Origin: Rhodococcus opacus B4
Lineage (GTDB): Bacteria; Actinomycetota; Actinomycetes; Mycobacteriales; Mycobacteriaceae
Direction: 5' to 3'
DNA: 64,000 nt
Assembly (NCBI RefSeq): GCF_000010805.1
Contig: NC_012520.1
Location: 434,001 to 498,000 of the forward strand
The position numbers were made by a program, and so were the translations under genes. How positions within the stretch are numbered: the first letter of the stretch is position 1; the number at the start of each line of letters is the position of its first letter. Positions 9,733 through 19,439 of this stretch are shown here, piece after piece. The notes under the pieces are model-generated. The model was not told the origin of the DNA and ran no database searches. It saw nothing but the letters and a program-made list of their open reading frames with translations.

Positions 9733-10059
9733 TCAGCGCTGTGGGCGGTCGATCTCCGCCGCAAAGAAAGCCGAGGCCTGCTTGAGGATCGTGTTCGCCC
9801 GCCGCAGCTCGCGATTCTCCCGTTCCAACTGGGCAATCCGTTCGGCATCACTGGTAGTGGTGCCCGGGCGCACGCCGCCGTCGACCTCGGCCTGCTTGAC
9901 CCAGGTCCTGAGCGCCTCGGGATGCACACCGAGCTGATCGGCGATCCGCTTGAGCGCTCCCGGCCGCGTCGCCGGATCCTGGCGGGCCTCGACCGCCATC
10001 CTCGTTGCTCGTTCCTTCAGCTCAACGCTGTACTTCCGTGGTGCTGCCATGCTCTCCAT
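9733..10059 (-). CDS. IS3-family OrfA (HTH protein)
   Basis: A 108-residue DNA-binding partner of OrfB. It has an HTH in the first half (IADQLGVHPEALRTWVKQAE) and a leucine-zipper-like coiled coil near the C-terminus (LERENRELRRANTILKQASA), closely resembling IS6110 OrfA. Its stop lies 3 nt from the orfB start, in a different frame. ATG 10059 or ATG 10050 may be the start. Confidence 0.9.
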   Translation of the reverse strand: MESMAAPRKYSVELKERATRMAVEARQDPATRPGALKRIADQLGVHPEALRTWVKQAEVDGGVRPGTTTSDAERIAQLERENRELRRANTILKQASAFFAAEIDRPQR

Positions 10060-11822
10060 CCTTCACAGGTTTGAGAGCCTCCGACAGACCCGGGGCGATT
10101 CAGGGCACCGCTGGACCGCGCACACCCGAGGAACTGATCGACCGATACGGCCTCGTCTGCCGTCCGATCCGTGATGTGCTGGTGGACTATCTGCGGGAGC
10201 GTCAGCCGTCGCTGGACTACTCCAGCATGGAAGGCCTCGCGTGCGCGTTGGGGGCGCGATTCTGGAAGGACTTGGAGATCCACCATCCCGGCATCGACAG
10301 CCTCCGCCTGCCCGACGAGGTCGCCGCCGCCTGGAAACAACGACTGCGCACCAAACAGAAGACGATTACGGCGAAGACCGGGGAGAAGGTCACCGTCGAC
10401 GTCCCACGGCTGAACTATCGGGAGTGCCTGATCCCGATCCGGGCGTTCTACCTGGACTTGGCCCAGTGGGCCGTCGACGACCCGGGCCGCTGGGCCCAGT
10501 GGGCGGTTCCCTGCCCCATCAAGGAAGAAGAGGCGAACAGGCGAAAGCTCCAGCGGCACCGCAAATCCCGTATGGATGCCCGCACCCGGGAACGGCTACC
10601 CGTTCTGCCGACCCTGGTGCGCACCGTCAATGAGCACCGCAAAGCAACCGAGATGCTCCTGCAGGCAGCCCGCCATACCCAGCCTGGGGAGCCGTTCACC
10701 GCAGCCGGGCAGACACTGATCCGCTCCGTCACCGGCCACAAAGCCATCCGCGGCAAGGTCTGGGCGGAGGACCCCGTCACCGGCAAGCGACGCGACCTCG
10801 AACTCGAAGAAGATCACGCCTTCTGGGCCTGGGCGATCGTTGAAGTTCTGCGGGCCACCGGCATCCGGGTCGAGGAGCTGCTGGAACTCTCGCACCACAG
10901 CTTTGTGCAATACCGCCTTCCCACCACCGACGAAATGGTGCCGCTGCTACAGATCGTCCCATCCAAGACCGACGAGGAGAGACTCCTGTTGGTCTCGCCG
11001 GAATTGGCGGACGTGCTCAGCGCAGTCATCCACCGGGTCCGCGACCACACCGGCAAGATCCCACTGATCGCCTCCTACGACTGGCAGGAATGCGTATGGC
11101 TGCCACCGTCGCCGTTGTTGTTCCAGCGCCGATTCGGCGCCGAGCGCCGCAGGATCAGCCCCGACGTCGTTCGCGACATTCTCGCCGCCGCATTGGTCCG
11201 CACCAGACTTACCGACCCGTCAACTGATGAGCCATTGCGATTCACGCCCCATGATTTCCGAAGGCTGTTCATCACTGACGCGATCATGAGCGGGCTGCCA
11301 CCGCATATCGCCCAGGTGATCGCCGGCCACCGCGACATCAACATCACCATGGGCTACAAAGCTGTCTATCCGGACGAAGCCATCCAGTCTCATCTGGCGT
11401 TCCTTGCCCGACGGCGGGCCATGCGGCCCACCGAAGAATACCGCGTCCCCACCGATGCCGAATGGCAGGAATTCCTTGGCCACTTCGAGCGCCGCAAGGT
11501 CTCCACAGGAATCTGTGGGCGCGCGGTCGGAACACCATGTGTCCACGAGCACAGTTGCCTACGTTGCAGCATGCACTGGCCGGAACCCGGCCAACGGCAA
11601 CGCATTGTCGAGATCCGAGACAATCTGATCGCCCGCATCGCCGAAGCCGAACACGAAGGCTGGCTCGGCGAAGTCGCAGGACTCCGGATCAGCCTCGCCG
11701 GAGCCAACGACAAGCTCGCCCAAATCGACCGGCGCTCGGACAACGACTCCGTCAACCTCGGCGTGCCGAACACGCAACGTCCGAAAACCTCACAAACGCA
11801 CCATAATCCTTAGTTCAGAGAA

Positions 11823-12236
11823 GCCGGGGTGAACCGCAGCTTCCTCTACCGTCACCGCGACCTGCACGCCGCGGTGCTCGTCAAAGCCGCCGAACCAACC
11901 ACCACCAGGACCGGCGGCCCGAGTGCCAGCCGGCCGTCACTCATCGCCGACCTGGCCAACGCCCACGACCGCATCACCCGTCTGTCTCACGAAAACACCC
12001 AACTCCGCCAACGCCTGTCCGAGCAACTCGGCGAGCAGGCGTGGCGAGAGTCCGGCCTCGGTCCCCCAGACGACATCGACCGGCTCCACCGCCGCATCAC
12101 CGAGCTCGAACAACACACCGCAGAACAACGCCGTCAACTCGCAGAACGCGACGACGAACTCGACGCCACACGAGCCACCAACCGCGAGCTGATGACCCGC
12201 CTCAACCGGCCACACCCCGACGGGCGTAACCACTAG
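11823..12236 (+). pseudogene. tnpC of element A, 3' part
   Basis: Continues the tnpC reading frame after element B: GVNRSFLYRHRDLHAAVLVK, then a long charged coiled coil (ITRLSHENTQLRQRLSEQLG and a second heptad region near RITELEQHT). It ends MTRLNRPHPDGRNH. Together with 6546-6677 it makes a TnpC-like protein of about 180 residues. A GTG at 11829 could start a fragment, but there is no ribosome site. Confidence 0.75.
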
Positions 12237-12467
12237 ACCCACACCTGTGGCCCACACTAGAGTCTCGCCCGACGACGCTTGGCATGCACATACGAGGTCG
12301 GCTCCCGGCCGCAGTCGCGTCGGACCCCGAGAGAACCTTGGAAATGAGACGCCGCCCGGACCATATCCGGATCCAATAAAAACCCAGGTCGAGGCGTCTC
12401 ACAAGTTAATTCCACAATCCCGTGTCACAACCTTCGTGCAGACCTGACTTTCAGTACGCCCCTGGAG

Positions 12468-12690
12468 ATGGATTTGGGGTACGCACGGATAACGACGCCC
12501 AAACAGGAACTCGCGCGGCAGATCGACGCGCTCACCAAAGCCGGGATCAACCCCCCGGCGAACGTCTACGCGGACAAGAAATCCGGGGCCACCACCGAAC
12601 GTCCCGAACTGCAGCTACGTTCGAACGGGCGATGCGATCGTGGTGCACACCCTCGACCGGCGGCCGCACCGTCCGCCTCCAGGGGAGGCT
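12468..12690 (+). pseudogene. Serine resolvase N-terminal remnant
   Basis: Starts MDLGYARITTPKQELARQID and matches the start of the resolvase at 13442. It is truncated and frameshifted after about 50 codons (near 12610), and the conserved catalytic Ser region reads ARITTPKQ instead of ARVSTSKQ. The upstream 60 bp also match the region upstream of 13442, so gene and promoter region were duplicated together. Confidence 0.7.
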
Positions 12691-12714
12691 CTCGCACCGG
12701 CCTCGCGGCGATCG

Positions 12715-12951
12715 CTACAAGAGGTCGAAGTACTGCGAGCGAGCCTTCACGGCATGAATGAGCAGCTCGTTCCCGCTGTCGAAGCGCAGGACAACCAGTT
12801 CCAGGAGCCGACCGTTCGGGTCGAAACCCAGCCGGAACTCGCGCGCGGGGTTGTCGTCGTCCAGACCAGCGGTATATACATGATGCACTGCCGCGTAGAT
12901 GCCATCGTTTTCGCTGATCCCGTGTTTGAGCGCGGATTTATGCGCCTTCAC
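12715..12951 (-). CDS. Putative toxin of a ribbon-helix-helix TA pair
   Basis: A 78-residue protein from GTG 12951, overlapping the antitoxin stop by GTGA. It reads VKAHKSALKHGIS, then LDDDNPAREFRLGFDPNGRL and LVVLRFDSGNELLIHAVKAR, with a compact beta-rich core like BrnT/RelE-type toxins. Identification as a toxin rests on size, coupling to a ribbon-helix-helix gene and this core pattern, so it is tentative. The pair lies between a resolvase remnant and an intact resolvase. Confidence 0.7.
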   Translation of the reverse strand: MKAHKSALKHGISENDGIYAAVHHVYTAGLDDDNPAREFRLGFDPNGRLLELVVLRFDSGNELLIHAVKARSQYFDLL

Positions 12952-13208
12952 GCGACCTGGGTCCAGGCACGCACCGCTTCTCGAATCGCCTCGGAGCGGG
13001 AAACATGCTCCTGCTCGGCACGGGCGTTCAATGCCTTCAGCAATGCCTCGTCCATCCGTACCGGCACCACCGCGCCGGGGCCGTCCCCCACGGTCGGCCG
13101 GCCGCGTTTGCGCAACTTTTCGACGTCGTAACCGGCCTCGGCCTCGTCTGCCCACTTCTCGATCATCCCGTCCGTGACGGGCGCTCCGTTGATCGTCTCC
13201 TCAGCCAT
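12948..13208 (-). CDS. Ribbon-helix-helix antitoxin
   Basis: An 86-residue protein with a C-terminal CopG-like ribbon-helix-helix: strand AVVPVRMDEALLKALNARAE, then a second helix (SRSEAIREAVRAW). The N-terminal part is acidic and probably binds the toxin. ATG 13208 or ATG 13214 are possible starts; a longer open frame to 13355 has no protein-like character. The stop overlaps the toxin start. A palindrome just upstream is a likely autoregulatory site. Confidence 0.8.
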   Translation of the reverse strand: MAEETINGAPVTDGMIEKWADEAEAGYDVEKLRKRGRPTVGDGPGAVVPVRMDEALLKALNARAEQEHVSRSEAIREAVRAWTQVA

Positions 13209-13216
13209 GCCCATTA

Positions 13217-13227
13217 TCGTAATACGA
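13217..13227. promoter_or_regulatory. Palindromic operator candidate for the antitoxin
   Basis: TCGTAATACGA is an 11-bp palindrome around its central base, immediately upstream of the antitoxin start. It is inferred to be the binding site of the ribbon-helix-helix protein. Confidence 0.5.
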
Positions 13228-13441
13228 AAATAGATTCTAGGCCACGATCGCCAACCAGGCCCCAGGGGCGGTCGATCCGAGTGATACCTGCCGCTCCCGT
13301 TCTTGCGGTCCATCGAGCCCGTCCTTGCGGTCCATCGAGCCCGTCCCGGATACAAACAAAAGCCCAGCTAGCAGCTCGAAAATTGGTTCTACGTTCCGTG
13401 TCACAACATCGCACAGACCTAACTTTCGGCACTCTCGTCAC

Positions 13442-14404
13442 ATGGAGTTGGGGTACGCCCGGGTGTCGACGAGCAAGCAGGACCTGACGCGGCAGATCGA
13501 CGCGATCCGCAAGGCCGGGGTCGACCAGGCGAGCATCTACGTGGACAAGAAGTCCGGGGCCACCACCGAACGTCCTGGATTGCAGGCGCTGCTGGGCTAC
13601 GCCCGCAAGGGCGATGCGATCGTGGTGCACACCCTCGACCGGCTCGGCCGCACCGTCCGCGACACCCTCAACCTGATCCACGACCTGCACCAGCGCGGCA
13701 TCGGATTCCGAAACCTGGCCGATCCGATCAAAATCGACTCGACGAACCCGGACGACCCAATGGGGCAGTTGGCGGTGGTGCTGCTGGCGCTGTTCGGGCA
13801 GATGGAACGCACCTACGCGCTCGAGCGGGCCGCCCATGCCCGCACCGTGGCCACCGAGAAGGGACGACGCACCGGTCGGCCCAGCGTGGTCACCGACGCC
13901 CAACTCGCCTACGCCACCCAACTCCGGGCCGGCGGCGCCACCATCGCCGAGATCACCGACAAGACCGGGCTGACCCGCTCGACCCTCTACCGCCATCTCC
14001 CGTCTCGTCCGCCGGAGACGCGCACCCCGGACACCCCGCAACCCGAGAACAGGACGTCCCCGCCGCCTGTTGCTGCGTCTTCGTCACCGGCGACCGGACC
14101 GTCGGCCTGTCCGACCTGCGGATACGAGCCCGCCACCCGCCGGGATCTCGTCCCGCACCGCGCCGATCTCGCCATCGTCTGGTTGCACCTCGGCGATCTC
14201 GGCGACCTGCGCGAGGCCCGGCACTGCGCCCGCTGTCAGCCCCACGGCCACGTCCTGGTGGTCAGCTGCTCCCGGTGTGGGGACGGTCCGCTGGTCACCG
14301 GCACCGATTCCGGCACCGACGAAATCCCGGCGGCGGTGCGGGGCTGGCTCGCGCAACAGGACTGGGTAGTGGAGTCGGACTTGTTGTGCCCCAAGCATTT
14401 CTGA
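13442..14404 (+). CDS. Serine recombinase (resolvase/invertase) with Cys-rich C-terminal tail
   Basis: Site-specific serine recombinase, 320 residues. The catalytic domain starts at the N-terminus with nucleophile Ser in YARVSTSKQD, then DKKSGATTERPGLQ and HTLDRLGRTVRDTL. A helix E region (GQMERTYALERAAHA) and a Hin-like HTH (GRRTGRPSVVTDAQL, LTRSTLYRH) follow. Beyond residue about 200 there is an unusual tail of about 110 residues with CPTC, CARC, CSRC and CPKH pairs, suggesting zinc binding. It converges on the stop of the recombinase at 14408, 3 nt away. Confidence 0.9.
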   Translation: MELGYARVSTSKQDLTRQIDAIRKAGVDQASIYVDKKSGATTERPGLQALLGYARKGDAIVVHTLDRLGRTVRDTLNLIHDLHQRGIGFRNLADPIKIDSTNPDDPMGQLAVVLLALFGQMERTYALERAAHARTVATEKGRRTGRPSVVTDAQLAYATQLRAGGATIAEITDKTGLTRSTLYRHLPSRPPETRTPDTPQPENRTSPPPVAASSSPATGPSACPTCGYEPATRRDLVPHRADLAIVWLHLGDLGDLREARHCARCQPHGHVLVVSCSRCGDGPLVTGTDSGTDEIPAAVRGWLAQQDWVVESDLLCPKHF

Positions 14405-14407
14405 ACC

Positions 14408-16483
14408 TCAGCGGGTTTCGCGGTCGTCGAGCAGGTGCTGCAGCCGCCGGCAGGTCGCTTCGTGCCGTTCGGCTTCCCGGTCCCAGCCGCGAGTGCGGGC
14501 GTCATCGATCAGGACCTGCTCGGTCGCCAGGCGCGCCCTGATCCGCGGCGCGTACTCGGTGGTGGTGAGGAACTTCGGACAGGTGAGGATCAGGTCGCAC
14601 TCGCACGGGCCCTCGGCGGGCAGCCGCAGGCAGTGACCCAGTTCGAGTTCGGTCTTGAGGAAGTTCGTCTTCAGCCAGTCCACGGTGTCGTCGTCGAGAG
14701 CGTCGTGCAGGAGGGCGTCGGCGGCCGGGCCGGCGATCCGGTGCCCGTCGGCGAGGGCGGTCTCGTATTGGCGCCGGATCTCGGGATCGGAGATGCGGCT
14801 GTAAATCATGGACATTGTGGCACTGCGATGGCCGAGTATTGCCATGATCGTCTGGATGCGGGCACCGCCCTCGGCGAGCTGGGTGCCGAGGGTGTGCCGA
14901 AACCTGTGCGCACTGACGGTCGGGGATCCTCGGTCGTCGACCAGACCCGTTGCCGCGCAGACGGTGCGGAATGCCTCGTCGAAGAGGGTTTTGCCCGAGA
15001 GTAGCTTGCCGCGCCGAACGAACACGTAATCGACCCGGCGGCCGGTGACCTCGTCGATCCGGGCGATCGAGCGTTGTGCCCGGGCCAGGCTGGTGGCATG
15101 CTCGAGCGCCGTGGCGGCGTCCGGGTGCAGCGGGACGATCAGTTCGGTGCGGCCTTTGCCGACCGGGATCCGCAGCCGTGGATGCCCGCCCGGATAGGTG
15201 TCGAGGCAATCCCAGGTCAGTCGGCGGATTTCGTCGCGTCGGGCCCCGGACCACCGCAGCAACAACAGCGCGGCCCTTTGCAGCGGGTCGGCCAGGTCGT
15301 CGACCGCGGTCATGATCGCATCGAGTTCGTGTTGCGGAAGATACCGGGGAATCGACTCAGGACGCCGCGGTGTGTCACGGGGGGTCAGCAACGGTCGTCC
15401 GGGCACCTCCGCCCATCCCCAGACCGCGGTGTCGCGGCAGAACCCGGCGATCGCGTTGAGTTCGTGCTTGACCGTGGTCGTCGCCAGCGGCAGACCGGTG
15501 TGTTGGCTCGGACAGGTCGGCAGCCACCGCATGTACTCTTCGATGGTCGCGCGATCGACCTGCGCGAAACTGCTGACCTGCGGGTGATTCTCGCCGAGCC
15601 AGTTGACGAACCGGCGCAAAGCCTGCCGGGCGTTGTGAACTGTCTGCGGCCGATCGAGCTTGGCGTCGAGCCGCAGTTGTAGGTATCGCTCGATGACCGC
15701 CCGGATCTTGGGCGGGCACGGTTCGGGGAGCAGTCGGTCGGTCCAGTTTTCGATCGTTCGCGTGCCGATGCGTGGTGCTGCCGTGACCTGGCCGACGTTG
15801 TACAGCAGCACATGGGTGGCGTGCAGGTTCGCGAGGTGATTGCGGAGGAACCCGCGGTTGGCGTCCGGATCATCGTGAAACTGGCCGTTCGCGAACAGGG
15901 TCCGGCGCAGAACATTGAAATCGTCGCGTGCGGCGAAGTCGCGGATGGCCGACCCGAATGCGAACAGATCGGCGGCGGTGATCGCGGTCATGTCGGGGTC
16001 GCCGCGGTGGAGCATGACCCGGCCCAGGCACCACGTCAGACTGTTCCGTGCCTTGGCCGGGGCGTGGCCCAGTTCGGTCAGTCGCGCGACCCACTGCTCG
16101 AACAATAGGAGATCGACGCCGAGGCCGGTGCTGCCGCTGCGCCGGTCCAGCAGACGTGCGTACTTTCGGCCGAGAAGGAAGTCGAAGTCCAGGCCAACCC
16201 CTTGCACCATGGACAGATACACCAGGTATCCGCTGGCGCGATGCGAGTCGGTGCGCCCGTTCGATCGCATGCCCTCGCCGACAAATCCCAAGCGCACCAG
16301 CAGTGGCTGCTCGAACCACGCCTCGAGGTTCGGCCACCGCTCGACGAACCGCCGATAGGCACCCATTCGCTCCCACCGGGCCGGCAGGTGGGGAACGTGC
16401 GCGTCCACCCACACCCGGTATTCGCTTTCATCGACGTGGCGGCGCTGGACCGGTACCGGTCCAGCGGCTGCCGGCCCGGTCAT
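14408..16483 (-). CDS. Large tyrosine recombinase (TnpB-like) of element E
   Basis: A 691-residue site-specific recombinase. The N-terminal half is specific to this family. The catalytic domain has Arg (SGARRDEIRRLTW), Lys (GKGRTELIV), HRFRHTLG, and GHRSATMSMIYSRIS with the nucleophile Tyr. A Cys motif (CECDLILTCPKF) and a C-terminal helix end the protein. All catalytic positions are present. The ATG overlaps the stop of the upstream, decayed recombinase gene by ATGA. Its usual partner being broken makes independent activity doubtful. Confidence 0.9.
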   Translation of the reverse strand: MTGPAAAGPVPVQRRHVDESEYRVWVDAHVPHLPARWERMGAYRRFVERWPNLEAWFEQPLLVRLGFVGEGMRSNGRTDSHRASGYLVYLSMVQGVGLDFDFLLGRKYARLLDRRSGSTGLGVDLLLFEQWVARLTELGHAPAKARNSLTWCLGRVMLHRGDPDMTAITAADLFAFGSAIRDFAARDDFNVLRRTLFANGQFHDDPDANRGFLRNHLANLHATHVLLYNVGQVTAAPRIGTRTIENWTDRLLPEPCPPKIRAVIERYLQLRLDAKLDRPQTVHNARQALRRFVNWLGENHPQVSSFAQVDRATIEEYMRWLPTCPSQHTGLPLATTTVKHELNAIAGFCRDTAVWGWAEVPGRPLLTPRDTPRRPESIPRYLPQHELDAIMTAVDDLADPLQRAALLLLRWSGARRDEIRRLTWDCLDTYPGGHPRLRIPVGKGRTELIVPLHPDAATALEHATSLARAQRSIARIDEVTGRRVDYVFVRRGKLLSGKTLFDEAFRTVCAATGLVDDRGSPTVSAHRFRHTLGTQLAEGGARIQTIMAILGHRSATMSMIYSRISDPEIRRQYETALADGHRIAGPAADALLHDALDDDTVDWLKTNFLKTELELGHCLRLPAEGPCECDLILTCPKFLTTTEYAPRIRARLATEQVLIDDARTRGWDREAERHEATCRRLQHLLDDRETR

Positions 16484-17603
16484 CGGCGATCCCGCAGCGC
16501 GGCCGCGTACTCGTCACGAACCTGCTGGTCGGAGACCCGGGTGTCGATCCGAGTCGACTCCGGTGAGGCGTGTCCGAGGCGTCGTTGCAACGCCAACTCC
16601 CGCATCCCCGCCTCCCACATCGCTGTCGCGTGGGTGCCGCAGGGCGTTTGGGGTTTTGTCCACCGTGCGTATCCCGAGCGTGTCCAGCCGCCGGGCGAAC
16701 ATCCGCACGAGCGCGGCATACGAGAGCGGCTCGCAGCGACGAGCGCCCCAGCCCCCGACCAGAAACACGAACGGACTCGGTGCGTCGACCGGACGTTCAT
16801 GGAGCACATACCGATTGACCGCATCCAACGTGCGAGGCTCGAGCAGGTCGACGACCCGTTCGTGCCGGGACTTCGCCCGCACGCCCCGCGGATGGTCGTC
16901 TCGTTTACGAATCGTGACCCGCCGTCGGCCGTAGGCGATATGGCCGAGCTGGAGCCCGAGCACCTCTCCCGGCCGCAGGGCACCGTCGAGCATCAACAGC
17001 ACCATCGTCAGATCCCGCAAACAGGTCATGCTCTCCAGCAGCGCAGTCACCTCAGACCCGCTCATCGGACGTGGCAACCGGTGCGGCAACCGGACCCGCA
17101 CCTCCCGGCTGACCGGCTGCTGCCTACTCGCATTCCCCATGAAGGGGCGGTGCCGTTCGGCGACCATCGCCAGCGCGACATCACGACGGCGCCGCATCGG
17201 GTTCTCGCCGGTGACGAGTTCGGCGACGATCGCCCAGTCGTAGAAACTCGATACTGCGGCCAGCACTCGCGCCACACTCGAGGGCACCAACAGCCGCCCG
17301 CCGGACCCGACGGACGAGAGGCCCAGCCGGCTGCGCCGGCCCACGCACCGGTCGTCGCCGCAGCCATCCGAGCAGCTCCAGGGCCAGTGACGGCCGGAAT
17401 TCGCGCCAATCGATTCCGCGTTCGGCGAAGAACTCGAACACCAAGCGCAGATCGTAGCCGTACGCCAGCGCCGTGTTCGGGCTCCGGCCGGAATCCAGCA
17501 CGTACCGCAGGAACCGGGTCACCGACGGCACCGGCTCGCCATCGGGTCCCACCAGGACCACCGAGGGCACGATCCCGCCCGTCTTCACGGCCTGCACGTG
17601 CAT
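16480..17603 (-). pseudogene. Frameshifted TnpA-like tyrosine recombinase of element E
   Basis: Starts MHVQAVKTGGIVPSVVLVG at ATG 17603. Two frameshifts are needed to read it through: near 17310 (after RRPVRGPAQPAG) and near 16640 (between NALRH and THATAMWEAGM). The C-terminal end reads GHASPESTRIDTRVSDQQV, so the position of the catalytic tyrosine is Asp. The last codons overlap the start of the 691-residue partner. The gene is inactive by three independent changes. Confidence 0.8.
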
Positions 17604-18349
17604 GACCCCAGCCCACCACCGGGTGATCCGATCCGCGTGCCAACTCGCCGTGAGATGTCCACATAAGTACGAAACTATCCGGCAGTGGTGCGCCCTCGGC
17701 CTGGTCTCTTCGGTCGTGGACCACTGCGTACCTGACTTCGCCGGGGGTCTGAACACCGTGGACCGCAGCGCGTCCTCGAGCAGATCGACGACCGCCTCGA
17801 GTTCTCCCACTCCCCTCAGCCCGACCTGGATTCGGTGGACGGTCCGCTCTGGATTCTGCTGCCGGTAGTCGGCAGTCTGCTGGGCGCTCGAGGAGTTCCC
17901 CGACCTTGTTTAAGCGTCCTGGCCGCAACGGTGTTTGCGATGATCCCCTGGCCTGCCGTTCGTCGAGGGCGAACCGTTTGGAGATGTGTCCGGGCCCGCC
18001 GCAGGGACAGGGCCCGAAATCGGTCAAGTATCGGCGGCGCCGAGCGCGACCCCGAGCGCAGCGCAATGGTTACAGCCTGTGAAGCGGTGGATGGGGGGTC
18101 CGTGCTCTGACCCCGCCAGCCTCCGGTCTGTGGTAAACCGGCGGGCCGGGCGACCGCCCCGGTGTCGGTGGTGCGGCCGTCATTTATGCTGATCCCCTGA
18201 ACCGATTATCACTTCCACGGTGGTGCATACCGGTCCAGTCGGAAAGGGTGGCCCGGGAAGGTCTGGCGTCGAGGCCGGTCGGTTCCCGAGGGGGTCGTAG
18301 GGCCACGTCCGACTTCGTGCGTTGCGTCCTCGCTGCGATGGGTGGTGCT
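17604..18349. other. Gene-poor region with unidentified coding-like fragment
   Basis: About 745 bp between element E and glnR. On the minus strand around 17650-17870 one frame looks coding (RTVHRIQVGLRGVGELEAVV, VDLLEDALRSTVF), and near 17990 another contains GPCPCGGPGHISKRF, like a small Cys-type zinc motif. Neither has a clear start or family. They are probably remnants cut by element E. Confidence 0.4.
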
Positions 18350-19045
18350 GTGGAACTGCTGGTGCTGACCGGTGACCTCGACCCCGAGTCCGTGTTGCCC
18401 GCGCTCGGGCTGCTCGCGCACACGGCACGGTCGGCGCCGCTGGAGGCGTCGTCTTTCCTCGACACGGATCGGGTCGATGTCGTCCTCGTCGACGCGCGGG
18501 CCGACCTCGCGGCCGCTCGTGATCTGTGCCGGTCGCGCAAGACTTCAGATTCCGCCGTGGTTCCGGTGGTTGCGGTCCTGACCGAGGGCGGGTTGGTCGC
18601 TGTCACCCCGGAGTGGGGGCTCGACGACATCCTGCTGACCGGCGCGGGCCCGGCCGAGCTGAATGCCCGGCTGCGCCTGCTGGCCGGCCGCAGCGGTGGA
18701 GCCGGTCCGGATGGCACCGTGAAGATCGCCCTCGGCGATCTGGTGATCGACGACCTCACCTACACCGCCCGGGTGCGTGGCCGTCCGCTCGATCTCACCT
18801 ACAAGGAGTTCGAGTTGCTCAAACACCTTGTCCAGCATGCTGGTCAGGTCTTCACCCGGGCGCAGTTACTGCAGACGGTGTGGGGCTACGACTTCTTCGG
18901 CGGCACCCGCACCGTGGACGTGCACGTCCGCCGGGTGCGGGCGAAGCTCGGCGTCGAGCACCATTCGCTGATTCAGACGGTCCGCAACGTGGGGTACAAG
19001 GCGGCGGCGCAGCACCACACCGGCACGACGGACCCGCAATCCTGA
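18350..19045 (+). CDS. glnR: OmpR-type regulator GlnR
   Basis: Transcriptional regulator of nitrogen metabolism, 231 residues. The N-terminal receiver-like domain ([20 protein letters not shown]) is atypical and matches mycobacterial GlnR, followed by the winged helix ([50 protein letters not shown]). GTG 18350 aligns with the mycobacterial start; ATG 18338 and an upstream open frame to 18248 are less likely. In mycobacteria mshD follows glnR; here only remnants follow, so the neighbourhood has been rearranged. Confidence 0.9.
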   Translation: MELLVLTGDLDPESVLPALGLLAHTARSAPLEASSFLDTDRVDVVLVDARADLAAARDLCRSRKTSDSAVVPVVAVLTEGGLVAVTPEWGLDDILLTGAGPAELNARLRLLAGRSGGAGPDGTVKIALGDLVIDDLTYTARVRGRPLDLTYKEFELLKHLVQHAGQVFTRAQLLQTVWGYDFFGGTRTVDVHVRRVRAKLGVEHHSLIQTVRNVGYKAAAQHHTGTTDPQS

Positions 19046-19439
19046 GCGGCCGTACGTCGACGCCTCCGGGTGGAAGGACCCGGCGAGCGCCCTTGTCCGT
19101 GGGCGCTGACTCGTCATGATCCCGGGTCCCGGGGTATTGAGAGCCGTTCAGGCGTCCGGCGCAGTCGGGTCCGTCGGGTGATGGTCGGGTCCGTGACGCC
19201 CTCGATGCCGGTGACGCGCATCGTGACCGATCAGCTACGACCAGTGGGCGGAGATGTCGGTCGGGTCGGTGAGGGGGCAGGTTTCGTGCCGCGCCAGTTC
19301 GGCCGGAAGGCCTTCGGCGGTCGGCACCATTCGCAGCTGGATTCCGCCGGGAAGGAGAGGATTTCCGGCAGTGTCAGGGTCCGATCGGAGCCGGGCAGCG
19401 AGAAGGACCGGGCCACCGATCCGGACTCCACCTGTGGGC

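Larger units (their letters stand above)
8738..10102 (-). mobile_element. IS3-family insertion sequence (IS6110-like subgroup)
   Basis: 1365 bp with imperfect inverted repeats beginning TGAATCGCCCCGGGT and sharing CGGAGGCTC further in. The target is duplicated as GGG, seen by comparison with the uninterrupted copy of the same gene at about 52440. Two transposase frames (orfA, orfB) lie on the minus strand. It is complete. Confidence 0.92.
7980..11813 (+). pseudogene. Large recombinase of element B, copy 1, split by IS3
   Basis: Second recombinase of element B. The coding sequence runs 7980-8737, is interrupted by an IS3-family element, and continues 10103-11813. Removing the IS and its GGG duplication gives 822 codons, the same as in copy 2. 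The C-terminal half holds a catalytic domain (Arg in ATGIRVEELLEL, HDFRRLF in place of the usual HxxRH, GHRDINITMGY with the likely nucleophile Tyr), then a Cys-containing tail (CVHEHSCLRCSMHWPEPG). As it stands it is inactive. Confidence 0.85.
6675..11825 (+). mobile_element. Element B, copy 1 (two-recombinase element, with IS3 inside)
   Basis: Bounded by a GCC repeat (6675-6677 and 11823-11825). Terminal inverted repeats TGAACTAA (6686-6693) and TTAGTTCA (11810-11817) lie just inside. It carries two overlapping tyrosine recombinase genes. Without the 1365-bp IS3 and its 3-bp duplication it is 3783 bp (counting both GCC repeats), the same as the copy at 49466-54493. It is inserted in tnpC of element A. 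Confidence 0.85.
4203..12236 (+). mobile_element. Element A: Tn554-like recombinase trio, interrupted by element B
   Basis: Three consecutive genes overlap by GTGA: a tyrosine recombinase (TnpA-like, to 5366), a second larger recombinase (TnpB-like, 5363-6549, damaged) and a small coiled-coil protein (TnpC-like). tnpC is split: its 5' end is at 6546-6677 and its 3' end at 11823-12236, with element B between. This gene order is that of Tn554-type transposons, which use tyrosine recombinases rather than a DDE transposase. The outer ends were not resolved. No cargo gene is visible. Confidence 0.75.
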
